A stretch of DNA of 64,000 nt, from NCBI GenBank assembly GCA_029207755.1, contig JARCOQ010000002.1, positions 92,665,087-92,729,086 on the forward strand. The letters are read 5' to 3'. Below are positions 23,901 through 36,800 of this stretch, piece after piece; positions within the stretch are counted from its first letter, which is position 1, and the number at the start of each line of letters is the position of its first letter. This DNA comes from Chamaea fasciata (taxonomy: Eukaryota > Chordata > Aves > Passeriformes > Sylviidae). The position numbers and the translations under genes were made by a program. Below the pieces are notes generated by a model. The model was not told the origin of the DNA and ran no database searches. It worked only from the letters and a program-made list of their open reading frames with translations.

Positions 23901-26900
23901 GTAAGTGTCAATATGAAATGATCTGCAAATCTGTAGCTTTTTTAAATTAGCAAGAAAAAATGAAGGATTTTGAGAGAGCAATTCCGAGTTCATTATATTA
24001 TTATAGTTATACATAAAGTATTGCAAGTTGTTCAGTCTCACTGGTTCCCAGGTTAGCAGAACTCTCACCCATGTTCTATGCTTAAACACCAAAGCAAAAC
24101 AGCATTCTGTATCACTCTTGATCCACTTCCCTCTTAAAATGCCCTGAATGCCTCTCCTCTATGGCTGCAAAGTTTTTGTGAAAGTAGACATCATCAATAA
24201 AAGGAGACTAAATAATGTATTTACTCTTTCAATATCCATGACTTGTATGTCTTACCAGCAATGAAAGAAGACAAAAATGTAGAAACAATGCAGGAAAGAT
24301 GCAGGAGTCACCAAGTAGCTGATTGTGTAGCCAAATTACACAAATATTTTCTGGCTTTGGGTCCAATCTCATGTTTTATATACAAAACTGCAACTTTTGT
24401 AAAATAAATGTGCCTTTCCCACCAGCAGGCTCCATGTGAGAACTGTGTGTGCTTGAAATGAGAAAGAAATCACATATGTGCACCCAGCCCACTAGTAGGA
24501 CCTATAATAAAGAGGATATGTTTCCTTTACAACTGTGAGTTCAGCAAATATGCTGCAATAGCAGCCACAACACTGCTGTCCTTTCTGAGAAGATGAGCTA
24601 ACATTTAAGCATGGAAGACAGCCGGACCCACCCTTAGGCATTCCCAAGTGTCAGCCTATTTAATCAGCACTGATTAAAACCTTTTGGAATGCACACAGCC
24701 AGCCTACCATTGCCACCACCTCACACTCCAGCACCTCATATTGGCCTCTCAAACATTCTCGTTCCCAGTGTGGAAGAGGATGCTTGCATTGAGTCAAGAG
24801 CCAAGGGTAGATGACATAGTGCCTATGCTTATCTTTGTGTGTACATTTTTTGGATTTCTAGACCAGACAACTGGTGCAAACAGCCACAGTACACTGCTGT
24901 GGTCCATCACCCTCATCAAGCATCACAAACCAGACCAGAAAAATTTACCTACAGTCATTACATTACGTGAATGGGTATGGCTATGCATGACTTGACACAC
25001 CTACAGATAACCTGAAGTACTGAATAAATGGTTTGTCCCTTAAAAATAGACCAATATTTTCCTTCCATCCTATTTCCAGGGTACAGTATGTTCTGTGGTA
25101 CTTGCTCTTGAATTGCTGACAAAGTCAGTCCTACTCACTGGAACTGAACTTACTTTTTAAAATCCTACGGGTTTTACTTAAACTACAGTATTTAAAATAT
25201 TAAGATCTAGCTAGTATAACGGTGGCTTACTATATAAAACAGAAATGGAATGCGTTCTTAGCTAATGAAACTCCTCTGACTTAAATTTTGTTTTCTATCT
25301 CATTTGTCTCTGTGGACACTATCTAATTTCCCCTCACTCTTCTCACCTGACAGACTGAAAATTTTTGGGGAGGAGGAACTGCCATTTATTGTATGTCTGT
25401 AAAGGACCTAGGCCACCAAAGCCCAAAGGTTTTGAAATGCTACTGCATTTCAATGTCTATGTTAAATAATGAGGACCTTTGCTCTTTTAGCAGACAGTAG
25501 CAGTATTTAAAACTAATAATTAGAAGACAGTTTGAAAGTACTGTTTTCCATTCTTGGAAAAGTATTTAAAAAAACATAGTCAAGCCACCTCACACCACCC
25601 TCCTGTGGAACTCCTGGAATCTAGTTCCACAGTTGGGAACTAGATTAATTACTGATCAGGTATTCAGGTCCACTGGAACACGACTTCCCTCTGGCCCATG
25701 GCGTGCTGTAGCAGCAGCAGTGAATGTCGCAGCCAGCAGGACGCTGCCCAGCTGCTGTGGGCTCTCCCTTTGCGTGCCCAGGATTCCTCTTTCTGCAACA
25801 ACTGCATAGTTCCCCTAATCTGGTGCCTCTGATTTAAGCTTTGTAAGGGAAATGTAACATCAACCTCAACATTCTCTGACTAAAAGTTGAGGAAATATGA
25901 TGGGGGGACAGGGAGAACATCACCAATGCAAAAGCTACCAGTCCTGTACCAAGGAATAAAATATAACTTTTTTTGGAGGAAAACAAAACAAACAAAAAAA
26001 AATCCCTCAGGATTCTGGAAGGAAATAGCTGCAGCAACTGAGTATTAAGGTACACATAAATTCAGAAAGCCTGATTAGTAGTTCCACCAATAGATGAAAA
26101 ACACAAAAACTTCACCCTGTGGATGAAAGTTACCATGCGCCAGCCTTAACTCACTGAGATAGGATTCCCCACCCTGATGAACAATTTTGGTCTCAAGGCA
26201 CCAGCCGTCTATTACGTTGCCCTGCAGGTCTTGTGTGCTGTTTGTACACACATCTCCTTTCACAGGGCAAGGAAGAATATGTCTGGAAGCATAGAAAAGA
26301 TGATTAGATACCCAAATCTCAGTTGATACAGAATTGGTGTAAAACTACTGATGGTTGTCACCGTCCACTTACCCCTCTGCATATTAAGGCATAGTCCCCA
26401 TCAGGGCTAGGGTCTCTTTACTGGAAGTGCTCATATTAAAGCCCAGCTAGATCTGACACTCAGGAGTGGTTCCAAGACATGTCTATCACAGGAAGGAGAG
26501 GTTAGTTAAAGGCAGAAGACCTCCTGTGAGAGTGCTGGAGAAATGTCCCAGGCAGAGGAAGCCAAACTTGGCAGGGTTTGTGCCCATACTGTTGGTCCAG
26601 AGCAGACCCTGAAGCAAATTAGCCAGCCAACAATGCCTTATTTGCCCCCTGTCCCTCTTCACAAGGAACTACTTCTCCAGCACTGGTAAGGATACTGAAT
26701 TCATTAGCATATATGCAGTGTGAACGATTGTTCAGGAGACTTGAACCCAGGACTAAAGTGAGAGCCAAATTATTTGACGCTAAAACACATTCAGTGAGGA
26801 ATAGTGAAAGGGGTCAAGGAAGTACCGGGCCACTTGACATCGAAAACAGTATCTGTGGTAGGAAGTAGAAGCAGAGCAGAGTACCCTGCAGTGTTGTTAG

Positions 26901-29900
26901 ATCCTTTCCTTTATACGGCTGTGTTGGCACACTGGGATGTAGACAAGCATGTCCTGCTGGGAAAGGAAGAGATGTGACAGGACTGAGGAATCATGAGCCC
27001 AGGGCACGATCTTGCATGCTGAAGTGGCTCTGACTGTTTTGCATTAAACGCACATGTCCACACTACCAAGCACACAGTGGCTCTGCCTATGGATGAACCA
27101 TTTTCTTTTACAAAGACAAATAAGCAAAAGATTAGTTTAAAAGCCTGCTACAACTGTCGCACAATAAAAACAAGAGGCAAGCTTTTAGACTTAATTGCTT
27201 CATCAGTCCAATCAGGGAATAAGGTATTCTGAGCCAGAGAGCTTGCCTGTTTCTTTTCCAGCTACATCCATTTAGCTAATAAACAGATCTCTCTCTCCAT
27301 ATTTATATTATTCCAGAGTGGATACAAAACTCCCCATCTTCCAAAACATTAAAAATCTAGCACTTAAAGAGAGAAAATTATTAAGCTTTAATTCTGCAAA
27401 ACATGAACTGCCTTTTAGTACTAAGTATTAGACAAATTTATCAATATCTGGAAGAACAAGTTTGCTCACAGAAACTGAGACAACGCTTGAGAGACTTTCC
27501 CTGAGGAGTAAACCAATAAGGAAAACTGGTTGATGGGCCAGGATATTCTCCACCAGGTTCTCTGTCTAACTGAAACACTACATCAATTACCTGAAAACAA
27601 GCGACCAGGAACACCTTTATCCTTGTAAGGCCATGCTAGATTTAGAGTGGCCTTATGGCTGCTCCAAGTTGCACCTTATCATCTATGTTTATAAAAAGCA
27701 GCCTTGGCTATAAAATGCAAGAACATACATCCAGTAAACCCTGGCTACACCCTGAGTCCTCCCTTTCATCCTATGAAGGCCAAAGATGACTGTGGTATAA
27801 CATGATTCAAGAATGCCTTCTCCACTAGGTAATATCTGAGCAGAATTTGATCCTACAGATGCACATTCTAAAGCCAGAGTGATTTGGGTTTCAAAAACTG
27901 ACTATAACTTTTTGTGGAAAGTACTTGACACATTTTATCTTTGCCATCATGTAAAAGTACTACTATTTCCTTACAGACATTGTCTACACAACATTGTCAG
28001 AGAAACAAAGCTTTCTGTAAGCACTAGAAGTTAGGGGTTCTGACTTCCTTAAGGGTGAATCTTCCATAAAAAGTTTTGCTCCAGCACTAACTGCAAAATT
28101 AGCAGGAAGATTACGAGTAATTAGACTGGGGTGTTAAATCACTAATGTTCCTTAAATAAAACTCCTAATTAGGACACACAGCATATTTATCTGCAATCTA
28201 GATCTGACAAAACAGCACAGACTTTCCTTTTCTAGCTGACATCTGGGACATTGCCAGGGAAATGCTAGGCACTCACAGTACTCCCTTCAGAAAGGCTCAT
28301 TTCACTTGCACAATTACAGGTAAGGATGCCTATCCCCCTCCACTTTGATACCAAAGCAGACTGGCATAGTAGAAAGAGTCATGGCCATAAATTTAGACAC
28401 CTATCACCAGAAAGTTATTCAACTCTCTTTTGATGACACAGGAAGGCTGGGCACTTGCTCAGATTAAGCTTCTCTGATGGAATTTAGCTGCTGATACATA
28501 AAAATGTAAAACTATCAACACAATCCCTCCTTCTACATGGTATTTCTCAGACTCTAAGATAAATACAGTTGGATAGATGTTTTTGTTTTATTACACGTAA
28601 TAAAATACCACCTGAAACAAACGCTTCTCAACTGAGAATTGATTCACAATAATTTACTTCAATACAAACAACAACAGTTACAATTTTTTTCCGGGGCCCC
28701 TTTACACCAAAGGTATTTAACTGCTTCAAAACAAACCCCACAATTACACTGACATGTCACATATCCTGCAGATAGTCTTTCCAAACATTTTGTACCTTGT
28801 TCTAATTTCTAAACAAAATAATCCATTTTCTCAGAAAAACAGATGCACAGATTTTTAGGTATCAGAACTTTTTTTTTTTTAAGGTTTACACCAGTTTATT
28901 TCAAGTTCTCTGAACATCATTTCACGTGAACACAGAATTTCTATTTGCAAGAAGAATTCCACCCCACCCCCCCAGTTTGACACTGATCATCATAAAAACT
29001 AATATGTCTTCTGAACCACAAGCAGTATCTTTCAGTTACCTGGCTTTTACTGTCTGAAGTGGTTCTGTTCTATGCTTGTGTTGCAGCTGCAGAACTTTTT
29101 CTCTCGGCAACTCAGTTGAGAGGGACTTAAGCCTAGAAGCACCAGAAAAATTAGCATGGCTACCACAGGGCCTGTATGTCTGAGTCAACACAACTGTCAG
29201 CCTTGCACTGCTGGGGATGCATGTGCTCTTCCATGCTCTGAAGGCCACTGAAGTCAAGATTTGATACCTTAGCCAAGACATACATTCCTTCCAGTAAGTA
29301 AAAGTTATTTTCAGCATGACTGGAATTAACCAGGTACTTCTCTATGTGTAATACAAAAGTCACACTTAAGACAACCTCCCTGAAGCCATTTACCTGTGAA
29401 GCTTCATTGTTGAGAGAGTTTAATTAATTTTTAGTCCAACTTTAAGTGTCCCTTTTAATGTGACTAGCCCATTAAAAAGATAATGGATTTATCCATTTGG
29501 TATACCATTAGGAAAAAACCCTCAGTCATCTCTTCCAACAGCACAAGGCAGCAAATGATTTTTTGTAATATTTTTTCTGCTATTGCAACTTCCAATAAAC
29601 TCTGTTGTTTTGCAGTGGATATATTCAACCCTTTGTATTAAAATATTCATTCAGACTGAACACAGAGATGTTCTGACTGAAAGTAGGTTGGGTGTTTTGT
29701 CAGAAAGAACAAGTTTTGCTGAAACAAAAGCCTTTCTGCAAATGATATTGCAAATCTAGTATGCAATTTTGGAGGGAAATGTAATGATCACAGATTTCAG
29801 TTACATTACTCATTAGCTGAGACTTTACATAGTCACTATCAAGACCTGAAGCCAGGTCAAACACCTCAGGTGCCACGCCTTGCTTTTATGATCCCAAATA

Positions 29901-30268
29901 TTTTAGGGAAGAGAAAAATCTTTCCCTGACCAAACAGACAGAACAGACACAGAGTGATATTTTAAAGTGAAACATTTAGAAAGAATGAACAAAAGCTAAA
30001 ATCCATTATCCCTAAGAGATGCCAGGAATATATACACTTTTAGCCATGAATCAGAACATGATTTATTAATAATTGCTCCACAAAAAGGCTGTGTGAATAG
30101 TCCTAGATATACACAAATATTAATGTTTGATTGTTGTGAAATGTCTCAAAAATTAATTACCAGCTATGCTTGGCACTACATTGAAAACACACGTTAAAGA
30201 AAATTACAAATATAAGTGCAAAGGTATGAGTTAGATGCCTGCCAGGATGTTTTTTTCATCTTATTGAG

Positions 30269-30270
<2 letters not shown>
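20906..30270. other. AT-rich non-coding sequence
   Basis: This long stretch contains no recognised gene or element. It includes an A/C-rich simple repeat at 22091-22131, an AT-rich stretch with many TAAT/ATTA cores at about 21240-21410 that could be a conserved enhancer, an 11-bp perfect inverted repeat at 25618-25646 beside a small GC-rich patch, and one candidate exon at 29040-29132. Otherwise I see nothing in it. Confidence 0.55.
29040..29132 (-). other. Candidate 93-nt exon
   Basis: On the minus strand, TTTTTCTGGTGCTTCTAG (a good acceptor) precedes 93 nt ending GCCAG followed by GTAACTG (a good donor). Only one frame is open. It reads LKSLSTELPREKVLQLQHKH and continues with RTEPLQTVKA, with one base of a split codon at the start and two at the end. 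The exon is therefore phase-symmetric, as cassette exons often are. The amino-acid composition is protein-like, but I recognise no family. It lies about 4 kb downstream of the CpG island in the direction of the island's minus-strand donors. Confidence 0.3.

Positions 30271-30310
<40 letters not shown>
30271..30310 (+). repeat. Poly-A run of 40 bases
   Basis: Forty consecutive A residues follow 'ttattgagct' and are followed by 'gtttgtcgtc'. The run could be a retroposon tail, but no source element or gene-like sequence lies upstream and I see no flanking target duplication. Length may be affected by sequencing or assembly. Confidence 0.9.
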
Positions 30311-30314
<4 letters not shown>

Positions 30315-32439
30315 GTCGTCTTTTTCAGAAAGACACAACAAACTGTATTCACATGAACTTGGCAGAGTCTTAAACAAGCAGGTCTGTCCCACAAAATGGC
30401 AAGTATCTCCAGTAGCTGCTGTTGTAGCTAATCTGTGACAACACAATATTCCCAGGTACTATCAGCTGCATCCCCAGCTATTGCTAATTTTGTGCAGGAT
30501 CATAACGTTTTTCTATGTACATTAGCTACAATTATTTTAATAACAGTTAGAAGCAGAAAGAAGACAAGGTGGAAAAAACACAGAGAATGTGCAAGTGATG
30601 TTTGCTAGACTGTGATCAGAAAGACATTAACAAGTCGACACAAAGGATTGAGATGTTACTGACAGACTATATAAAATGGACCATGTTGCCTTTTCGAGGT
30701 TTAGATTTTCTGTTGTTGTTATTGTTTAGGTTTTTTTATGTTTTGTTGGGATTAAGTCAGATGAGAAACTCAATATTTTGTCACTTTTTTATAGAAATGG
30801 ACAAAAAAAAATCATGTTCATGGAAATATGAATAAAAGCAGTATTCAGATGGGAAGAATATTTTCTCTTGCATCTCACAATTAAACAAAAAACCCTTTAC
30901 TATGTATGTGTATATTGAGATTGCATATTTAAAGAAATCAGCCAGAAGCAACTTGTTGGTTAGGAAAATTGGATGAGACAGAAGAGGCTGATGTAAAAAT
31001 CTGTAATTGAACTCATAGACGTGTCCCATTTATTATGGCCACTTACCTTATGTTCACTTTGTCAGAGCACCCATGTCTAAAGTCAGAAAAAATCATTCCC
31101 TTCCAAAGGAGTAAAAATGTGGTTGAAGCTGCTGTTCTGACTGTGATTTCATGACAAGAATGTTTTAAGGCAGCTTTAACCTAGATGTCCATTTTCCTTG
31201 ATATGACACTCTGCATAAGCATGGTATTTTGTAGATACCTTCAAGAAGGGATCTGAATTTAGCACTAATATCTTGTTTTACAGGGGTGAATGCCAAATTC
31301 TTGTAATCTCATTATGCTGTTTGAAATAACAGTACTGCTTAAAAGTAGCATAATGACAACATAAAATGCAAGAGCTCTTTCAAAGCAGTGCAATAAACCA
31401 CTCTTACCATGATGGTCAGTTGCCTCAACCAGCATGACAAATTCCAAGCAAATCAAGCTCGATTTAATTCCTACTGTACAATTACAGAATATGTGATACC
31501 CTATGTTGATGTATTCAAATAACTCTGTACGTTTCCAGCTGGAATTATTTTGATCTCCCACTTCATAATATTTTGATGTTTATTCTTGTTACACAATTAA
31601 TACAGGTTCTGCATACTATACATCAAGCATTATTGCTAGTACTTATAAAATTATTCTATAAGCAGGAAAGATTCAATTCATAATGAAGTTGTATTATAAC
31701 AGAGACAAAATATATAAAGCCATTTGCTGTCTGGAAACTGAGCTCTGGCCTGACCCATGTAATATTAGACAATTGGCTTCCCCTCTGTTCCTTCCCCTTA
31801 CAAATTGCTTGCTGTACCTGTGTCATCTTTTGAGGCCAAGGACTGGCTTTCTCTTTGTGTAATGTGATTTGCAGCTGGGATTTCTGAATGCTGCTACAAC
31901 ACAAAATTACTGCAACGGTTCAGAGCTCTGCTCTACCAATCACCCCAATCCCAGTCTTTATTGGTACTTTTAATGGCACCCCTGCTGTTACAGAACAATA
32001 GCCCACTCAAGAGAACTTGTCCCATCACTTTGAATCTACTGTAAACACACACATACTACACACATAACACGCTTTTTTATTCCCTTTTTTTTTTAACCCC
32101 CAGGCACATCTCAGATGCTGGCAATGGAATCTAGAATGTTTTTACACTCACAAAATCATTCCCAAAGCAAAACATCACCTAAAAAGGCTACTACCTCGGC
32201 ACTGCCTCCTCATTTTTGGTGTAATGTAGCGATAAAGGTGCTAACAGGACTAATAAGCAGAATACATAGTAGAATAGAAAGCTCCACAGGAGAATAGTCT
32301 CCTTTAAAGTTGTGGGAACAGGAGTCGAGAGAAAAAAAGATCTGCCTGAGATTCTGCCCAGGAACAACCCACAGCAGGAGACAAAAGTTCCTAAACTGAC
32401 TGTGTAAACACCTAAATTGCATCATACCTCTCTTCCTGA
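30311..32439. other. Non-coding sequence left of the CpG island
   Basis: No gene or repeat is recognised. The minus-strand frame of 98 codons at 31265-31561 has no splice context or family resemblance. Base composition rises in GC only as the island is approached. Confidence 0.6.
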
Positions 32440-32605
32440 AACATACGGGGTTATCCTGACACGCTCTTCGCTATCTTGCCAGAGGGAAGGAAAAGTCATT
32501 TCTTCCCCAGAACGATCCTCCAGATCAGGCTCCCACTGCCAGCAGCCCCAGCCCTGGAGTAAAGCCAGGGCTGCTGGTATCCAACCTCGTACCCGCAAGT
32601 TTCCA

Positions 32606-32664
32606 ATGGCGAAACCCGGGAACAGGAAGGGATCCAGCCAGGCACGGCGGCGCGGAGGACAGAG
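32606..32664 (+). other. Possible plus-strand first coding exon end
   Basis: An ATG at 32606 opens a frame reading MAKPGNRKGSSQARRRGGQ that runs to GACAGAG at 32664, followed by GTGAGG, a fair splice donor. The frame is also open upstream. The ATG has G at +4 but no purine at -3. If used, this would be a basic N-terminus of a rightward transcript sharing the island. No protein is recognised, and an untranslated first exon is equally possible. Confidence 0.2.
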
Positions 32665-33191
32665 GTGAGGAGCCACCTGAGGCCAGCTGGTGCTGGAAAC
32701 CAGCCTGGCGCTAACACTGCTCTGAAGTCCTTCTGTCACCCATTCGGGAGGCACGCTCCCATAAATGATTGGGATTTAACCGACTGACACTATCAATGAA
32801 AGAAAATATTTATCAGAAAATCGCCATCCAGCTCCCTGCCAGCACTGATTTCCACTAGCTGGGTGGCAGGACCGCGACAGACTCTCCACCCCAACCGGGG
32901 GCTCGGGAAGGGCTGATTTAAAGAAAAGTGCCCATCTGACGGAGCCTGGGCTAGTTCTGTGCCCCCAGCACACAATGAGCGCGGGCTGAGCCCCGCACCT
33001 CACCGGCCCCGAGCCGCCCTGGCTCTCTCCCGCCGGCAGCGAGGCGAGTCCTGCCGCCCCTGGCGGAGCCCACCGGGGCTGGCGCCAGCCTGCGAGCCGC
33101 CGGCCACGGGCAGGGCACGGACACACGGACAAAAAGGAACACAGAACAGAGGAAAAAGCACACACACCGCCACCCTCCACGCTCCCCTAAT

Positions 33192-33200
33192 ACTCACAAG
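33192..33200 (-). other. Minus-strand splice donor (weaker)
   Basis: On the minus strand the site reads CTT followed by GTGAGT. The intron side is a perfect consensus, but the exon side lacks the usual AG. It is the leftmost of the four minus-strand donors in the island. Confidence 0.3.
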
Positions 33201-33345
33201 ACACCACCAACCAAATCCGTCCGCAAAAGGATCCTCCTCATGAGCCCGCTCCCGGTACGGGAGACCCGCGGGGCAACCGCCCGCTGCGGTGCGCGCTTGC
33301 CGGGCCCCGCGCCGCCCTCCTCCCTCCCTCTCTCCCGAGGGCGGC

Positions 33346-33354
33346 ACTCACCTC
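33346..33354 (-). other. Minus-strand splice donor
   Basis: On the minus strand the site reads GAG followed by GTGAGT, a near-consensus donor inside the island. A minus-strand ATG frame of 60 codons (33348-33530) runs into it, but that frame is rich in Arg, Pro and Ala, as any GC-rich frame would be, so an untranslated first exon is more likely. Confidence 0.45.
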
Positions 33355-33540
33355 GGGGGGACGAGGCCGGGCCGGGGCGGCCGCCTCTCTGCCGATGCCG
33401 GGCAGCGGCGGCGCGGCGGGGCGAGGCACGCTTCCACTTTCTGCGGGGGTCTTTCTTTGCCGTGCCGAACCGTGCGGAGCCGCGCCGCCTCTGCCTCCCC
33501 CGGCACTCCTCCCCGCCCGCCCCTCGCCACCGCCTCCCCG

Positions 33541-33582
33541 CGATGCGAAGCGATGCGAAGCGAAGCGAAGGGATGCGAAGCG
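33541..33582. repeat. Short tandem repeat inside the CpG island
   Basis: About four degenerate units of 'gatgcgaagc' or 'gaagc' run through these bases. It lies within the densest part of the island, between two minus-strand donors, so length changes here could alter promoter spacing or an untranslated exon. Confidence 0.8.
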
Positions 33583-33643
33583 GCGCCCAGCTGCCGGGAG
33601 CGCAGGGCCGGCCGGGGGCGGCTCTCCCGGCGCCGCCCCGCCC

Positions 33644-33652
33644 CGCTACCTG
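33644..33652 (-). other. Minus-strand splice donor (moderate)
   Basis: On the minus strand the site reads CAG followed by GTAGCG. The exon side is perfect; the intron side departs from consensus at positions +4 to +6. Confidence 0.3.
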
Positions 33653-33736
33653 CCGGGGCACTTCAGAGGAGACAGCCCGCACCCCAGCGGGCACCCTGCC
33701 GAGCCCCTCTTGCATCCCTCTGCCTCCCTTTGCGGT

Positions 33737-33745
33737 ACTCACCTG
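33737..33745 (-). other. Minus-strand splice donor (strong)
   Basis: On the minus strand the site reads CAG followed by GTGAGT, a full consensus match. Upstream on that strand a short frame (MSNPEKAAALSGVPRGAA, then stop) ends before the donor, so this first exon would be untranslated with a small upstream frame. It is the rightmost donor and so would belong to the most 5' first exon. Confidence 0.5.
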
Positions 33746-33860
33746 CCGTGCTCGGGGCTCACGCGGCCCCGCGGGGCACGCCGGAAAGGGCTGCTGCCTT
33801 TTCGGGGTTTGACATGCTTTGTCCGCCCCTCTCCTTCGGTAAACTGCTCGAATGAAGAGG

Positions 33861-36800
33861 TCCGGGAAGGCTGTGTGTGTGGGAGCAGTCTACATGTACT
33901 TCAACACTACAAAAACCCACTTGATTCCCTACTGGCACCTAATGCCCAACGAAAGAGAAACGCTGGAATGTCATAATTATCTCCCCGTGAGATGGAAGCA
34001 AAATCAACGCCTCTTACGAGGTTGTACTTACAAAACAAATGGCAGCTTGGATACATTTGTTTCTGTCCCGGTGCTATAAGCAGCCTGCTCAGGTCCTACT
34101 GCTTTAGAGCTGTGTTTCCTGGCACTGTAGGTAGAAATCTTGCAAAAACATAAAGGCAGGGAAGTTTCAAGTCCCAGTGACAGTCTTTTGCCTACTTATT
34201 GAGTAGTGAGACTAGGTGTTAAGATATTTTGCCCACAGATGAGATCCCTGCCTAACTTCTAGCTAAAGTGCTCATCAGAGCATCTTTTTTTCAATGGACG
34301 CTTAAGAGAAGCACCTTAGCAAAGTCCTCACTAAACACTGCCCTACAGAACACATGGTATGTAGTCTTCCACAACATCTTCTCAAAAGGAGTCATCTTTG
34401 CTATCCGAGCAGGATTCATCCACTGATTTCCTCTGTTTGCAGGTTATACCCTGCACCCCACATGGGTTGAAACTCACTTCCAGGGTTGTATTTACAGATG
34501 TGTTACCTTCTCCCACAACCCTTTCTAGGCCTAGCTGGCATGCCACAGATACACACAATACCCAGATACCTACACTCTATGAAATGCTGTAGAATATAAA
34601 TACCTACTTATTAGATTACCCTTCACCTTGAGTGGTTCCTCCTTACCTGATGATGGCACTTGCACTGCTGACTCAGTTTTGGTTGTATGAGATATAAGCA
34701 GCTGTCCCTCATTTAAAGCTTGACTGTGATCCACATGTAAGTGGTCCCAAGATTTTCCAGAGAAGCTCAAGCTATGAATCATGGATCTAACCACAGCTAT
34801 CTCCAGACAAAATTATAGGGAGCTGGTATGCAACTGAACAGTTGGTGTTCCTGTAGCCAGATTAGATACAGGCAGCAGGGGGTGTGGAGTGCAGCGTTGA
34901 GGGCAGAGCACACACTTCCCTACATCTGCAAACTGAACCAGCACACAAGAGTGAAGGAGCTATGGGGACTGAAGAAAAGGAGAGCCTAGTCTTTGTGATT
35001 GGTAATCAATTAGGAAATATCCTCCCAGAATATTTTTTATCCTGGTATTGCACACTATAGGTATCAGAATTCAGACCCTCATTCAGGCACCTGCAGGTTA
35101 AATCCTTGCCTTCTAGTTCCTTGACTTTGAATTCTGGCTGCCTTCTCTCTGAAGCACTTTCTTAGAAAGTGGACAAAAACCCTCTGGGGCTGAGGAAGGC
35201 CTTCAATGGCTCTTTGCTTGTTCGTCCAGCCCACTAAATAATCAATGGTTATGCAAAAGGAAGGCAATTTCTTACTTGTGCTCTGTAAGCAACTTTCATG
35301 TATAAGATCTGTCATTTCCTATTGATTTTTACTCTGTAGAGAAAGACTGATGTCGCAGGTAGAAGGGATCTCCCAGATTTGTGATGTCTATTCTTTTTCC
35401 TTTGACTTTTTCTGTAATGTGGATTTATTCTAGTGCCACCTTCTCTGTTGAGGGACTAGGGGCTAAACATCTAAAACTGAAATGAAGCAATGGGTGTCTA
35501 AAGTACCCCAGTAAAGTACTTTAAAGCCAGTATTTCATGTCAAATAGAAATCATAGTAGTAATGAGATAAGCTCCATTCTTGTAAACACCAACATCCAAA
35601 AGTTTATTTACAGGGCTAATTGTATTTCAAATCATTGAGGCGTGTCAAGCTGAAAGACTTTCTCAAAAGTGAAATCTAAAAAGTTACAAAATAATCACAA
35701 CTATGTATCTAGAAATGAACAAGCCATTCATTTTTTTGTTCTTAGAAGAAGAGAAAGTGGAGCACTGGTATGAAAAAAAGTTTATATCTTAGTGCTTGCT
35801 GGTGCCTGCTTCACTTAAAAGAAAGAAATATTTAGGTCCCCCAGAAGGAGACTCCAGCACTAAATTAGATTGCTGTTTCCCCTAAGGGTGTACATTTACA
35901 ATGCAGCTAAGCTGGTTTGGGCGGTATTTGTTGTCCTAAAGGTGGCAGTCCTCTTCCTAATGCTTCCTCTATTGGAGCAGAATTTGAAGAAAGCTAAACA
36001 TTTCTCCATAGCTAGTTGAGATGCTTGAACAAGTTCTCTGAGAGTCAGTTCTGGGTAGATGAGAAGGAAGCAGAGAGCAAGCAGCTGTAGTGCCAACAAA
36101 AGGAGATGGGGACTGCAGCAGGCAGCCCACAGTTTGGCTGAGCTGTCTTGTGAAATTCACCTTCATTGGAAAATTACCTTCTCAGAAAAGACTGTACATT
36201 AGATCTGCTCTTCCTATGCTATTATTTTACATAATTCTGGCTCAGTGAGCTGCTAAAGAGAAAGCTTCTGTTCCTTTGTCATTAGGACACACCATCAGGG
36301 TGAGAGAAGACCTCATCGCTAGTGCTTCCTTGAAGAATTGAATCTAGGTACTCAAACAAGGCCTCAAACCAGTCCAGTTTCCCCAGTGTCCTCAGTCATT
36401 CCTCCTGCATCAAATTCTCTAGCTCCAAATTCCAGTGCCAGGTAGAAATACATCCCCAGTTCTCAACACATTGGCACTGACAGCATCTGCATCACAACAT
36501 AATCCCAGCAGGAGTGCTTGTCTGTGTGGTTCCTGTACCCAAGCTATCCCTGCTGGCACTGCAGGATACAGAACTCTGCTCTGTAGATGTACTATTTTCC
36601 AGCAGGCAAACCATATGAACATTTAATTCTCACAGTTAATAAAATATTGGATTATTCCACTAAACTGGCAATATTTCATTGAAATAACAATATTGATTCT
36701 GTTTCTAAAGCTGATTCTTCTTATATTAGAAGACCTCAAAGGTAATTTTATAATTACATCTGATGTATATAATGCTTCCCAGTTTTTTAGTTTTCATTAG

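Larger units (their letters stand above)
32440..33860. promoter_or_regulatory. CpG island promoter, possibly divergent
   Basis: This is the only strongly GC- and CpG-rich region in the window, densest at about 32980-33830, with many GC-box-like stretches (for example 'gccggggcgg') and no TATA box I can place. Such islands mark promoters of broadly expressed and developmental genes. Four sites fit minus-strand splice donors (33743, 33650, 33352 and 33198) and one fits a plus-strand donor (32664), so alternative first exons and perhaps divergent transcription are likely. Long frames on both strands (up to 193 codons) overlap in several registers because GC-rich DNA has few stop codons; I do not call any of them a gene. 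The gene served is not identified. Confidence 0.8.

Noticed and set aside
30271..30310. Processed pseudogene ending in the 40-base poly-A run
   Set aside because: No gene-like sequence precedes the run and no flanking target duplication is visible.
33194..33976. Long frames of 182-193 codons on both strands in the CpG island
   Set aside because: They overlap in several registers, are rich in Arg/Pro/Ala/Gly and have no recognisable domain. GC-rich DNA gives few stop codons, so they are composition artefacts.
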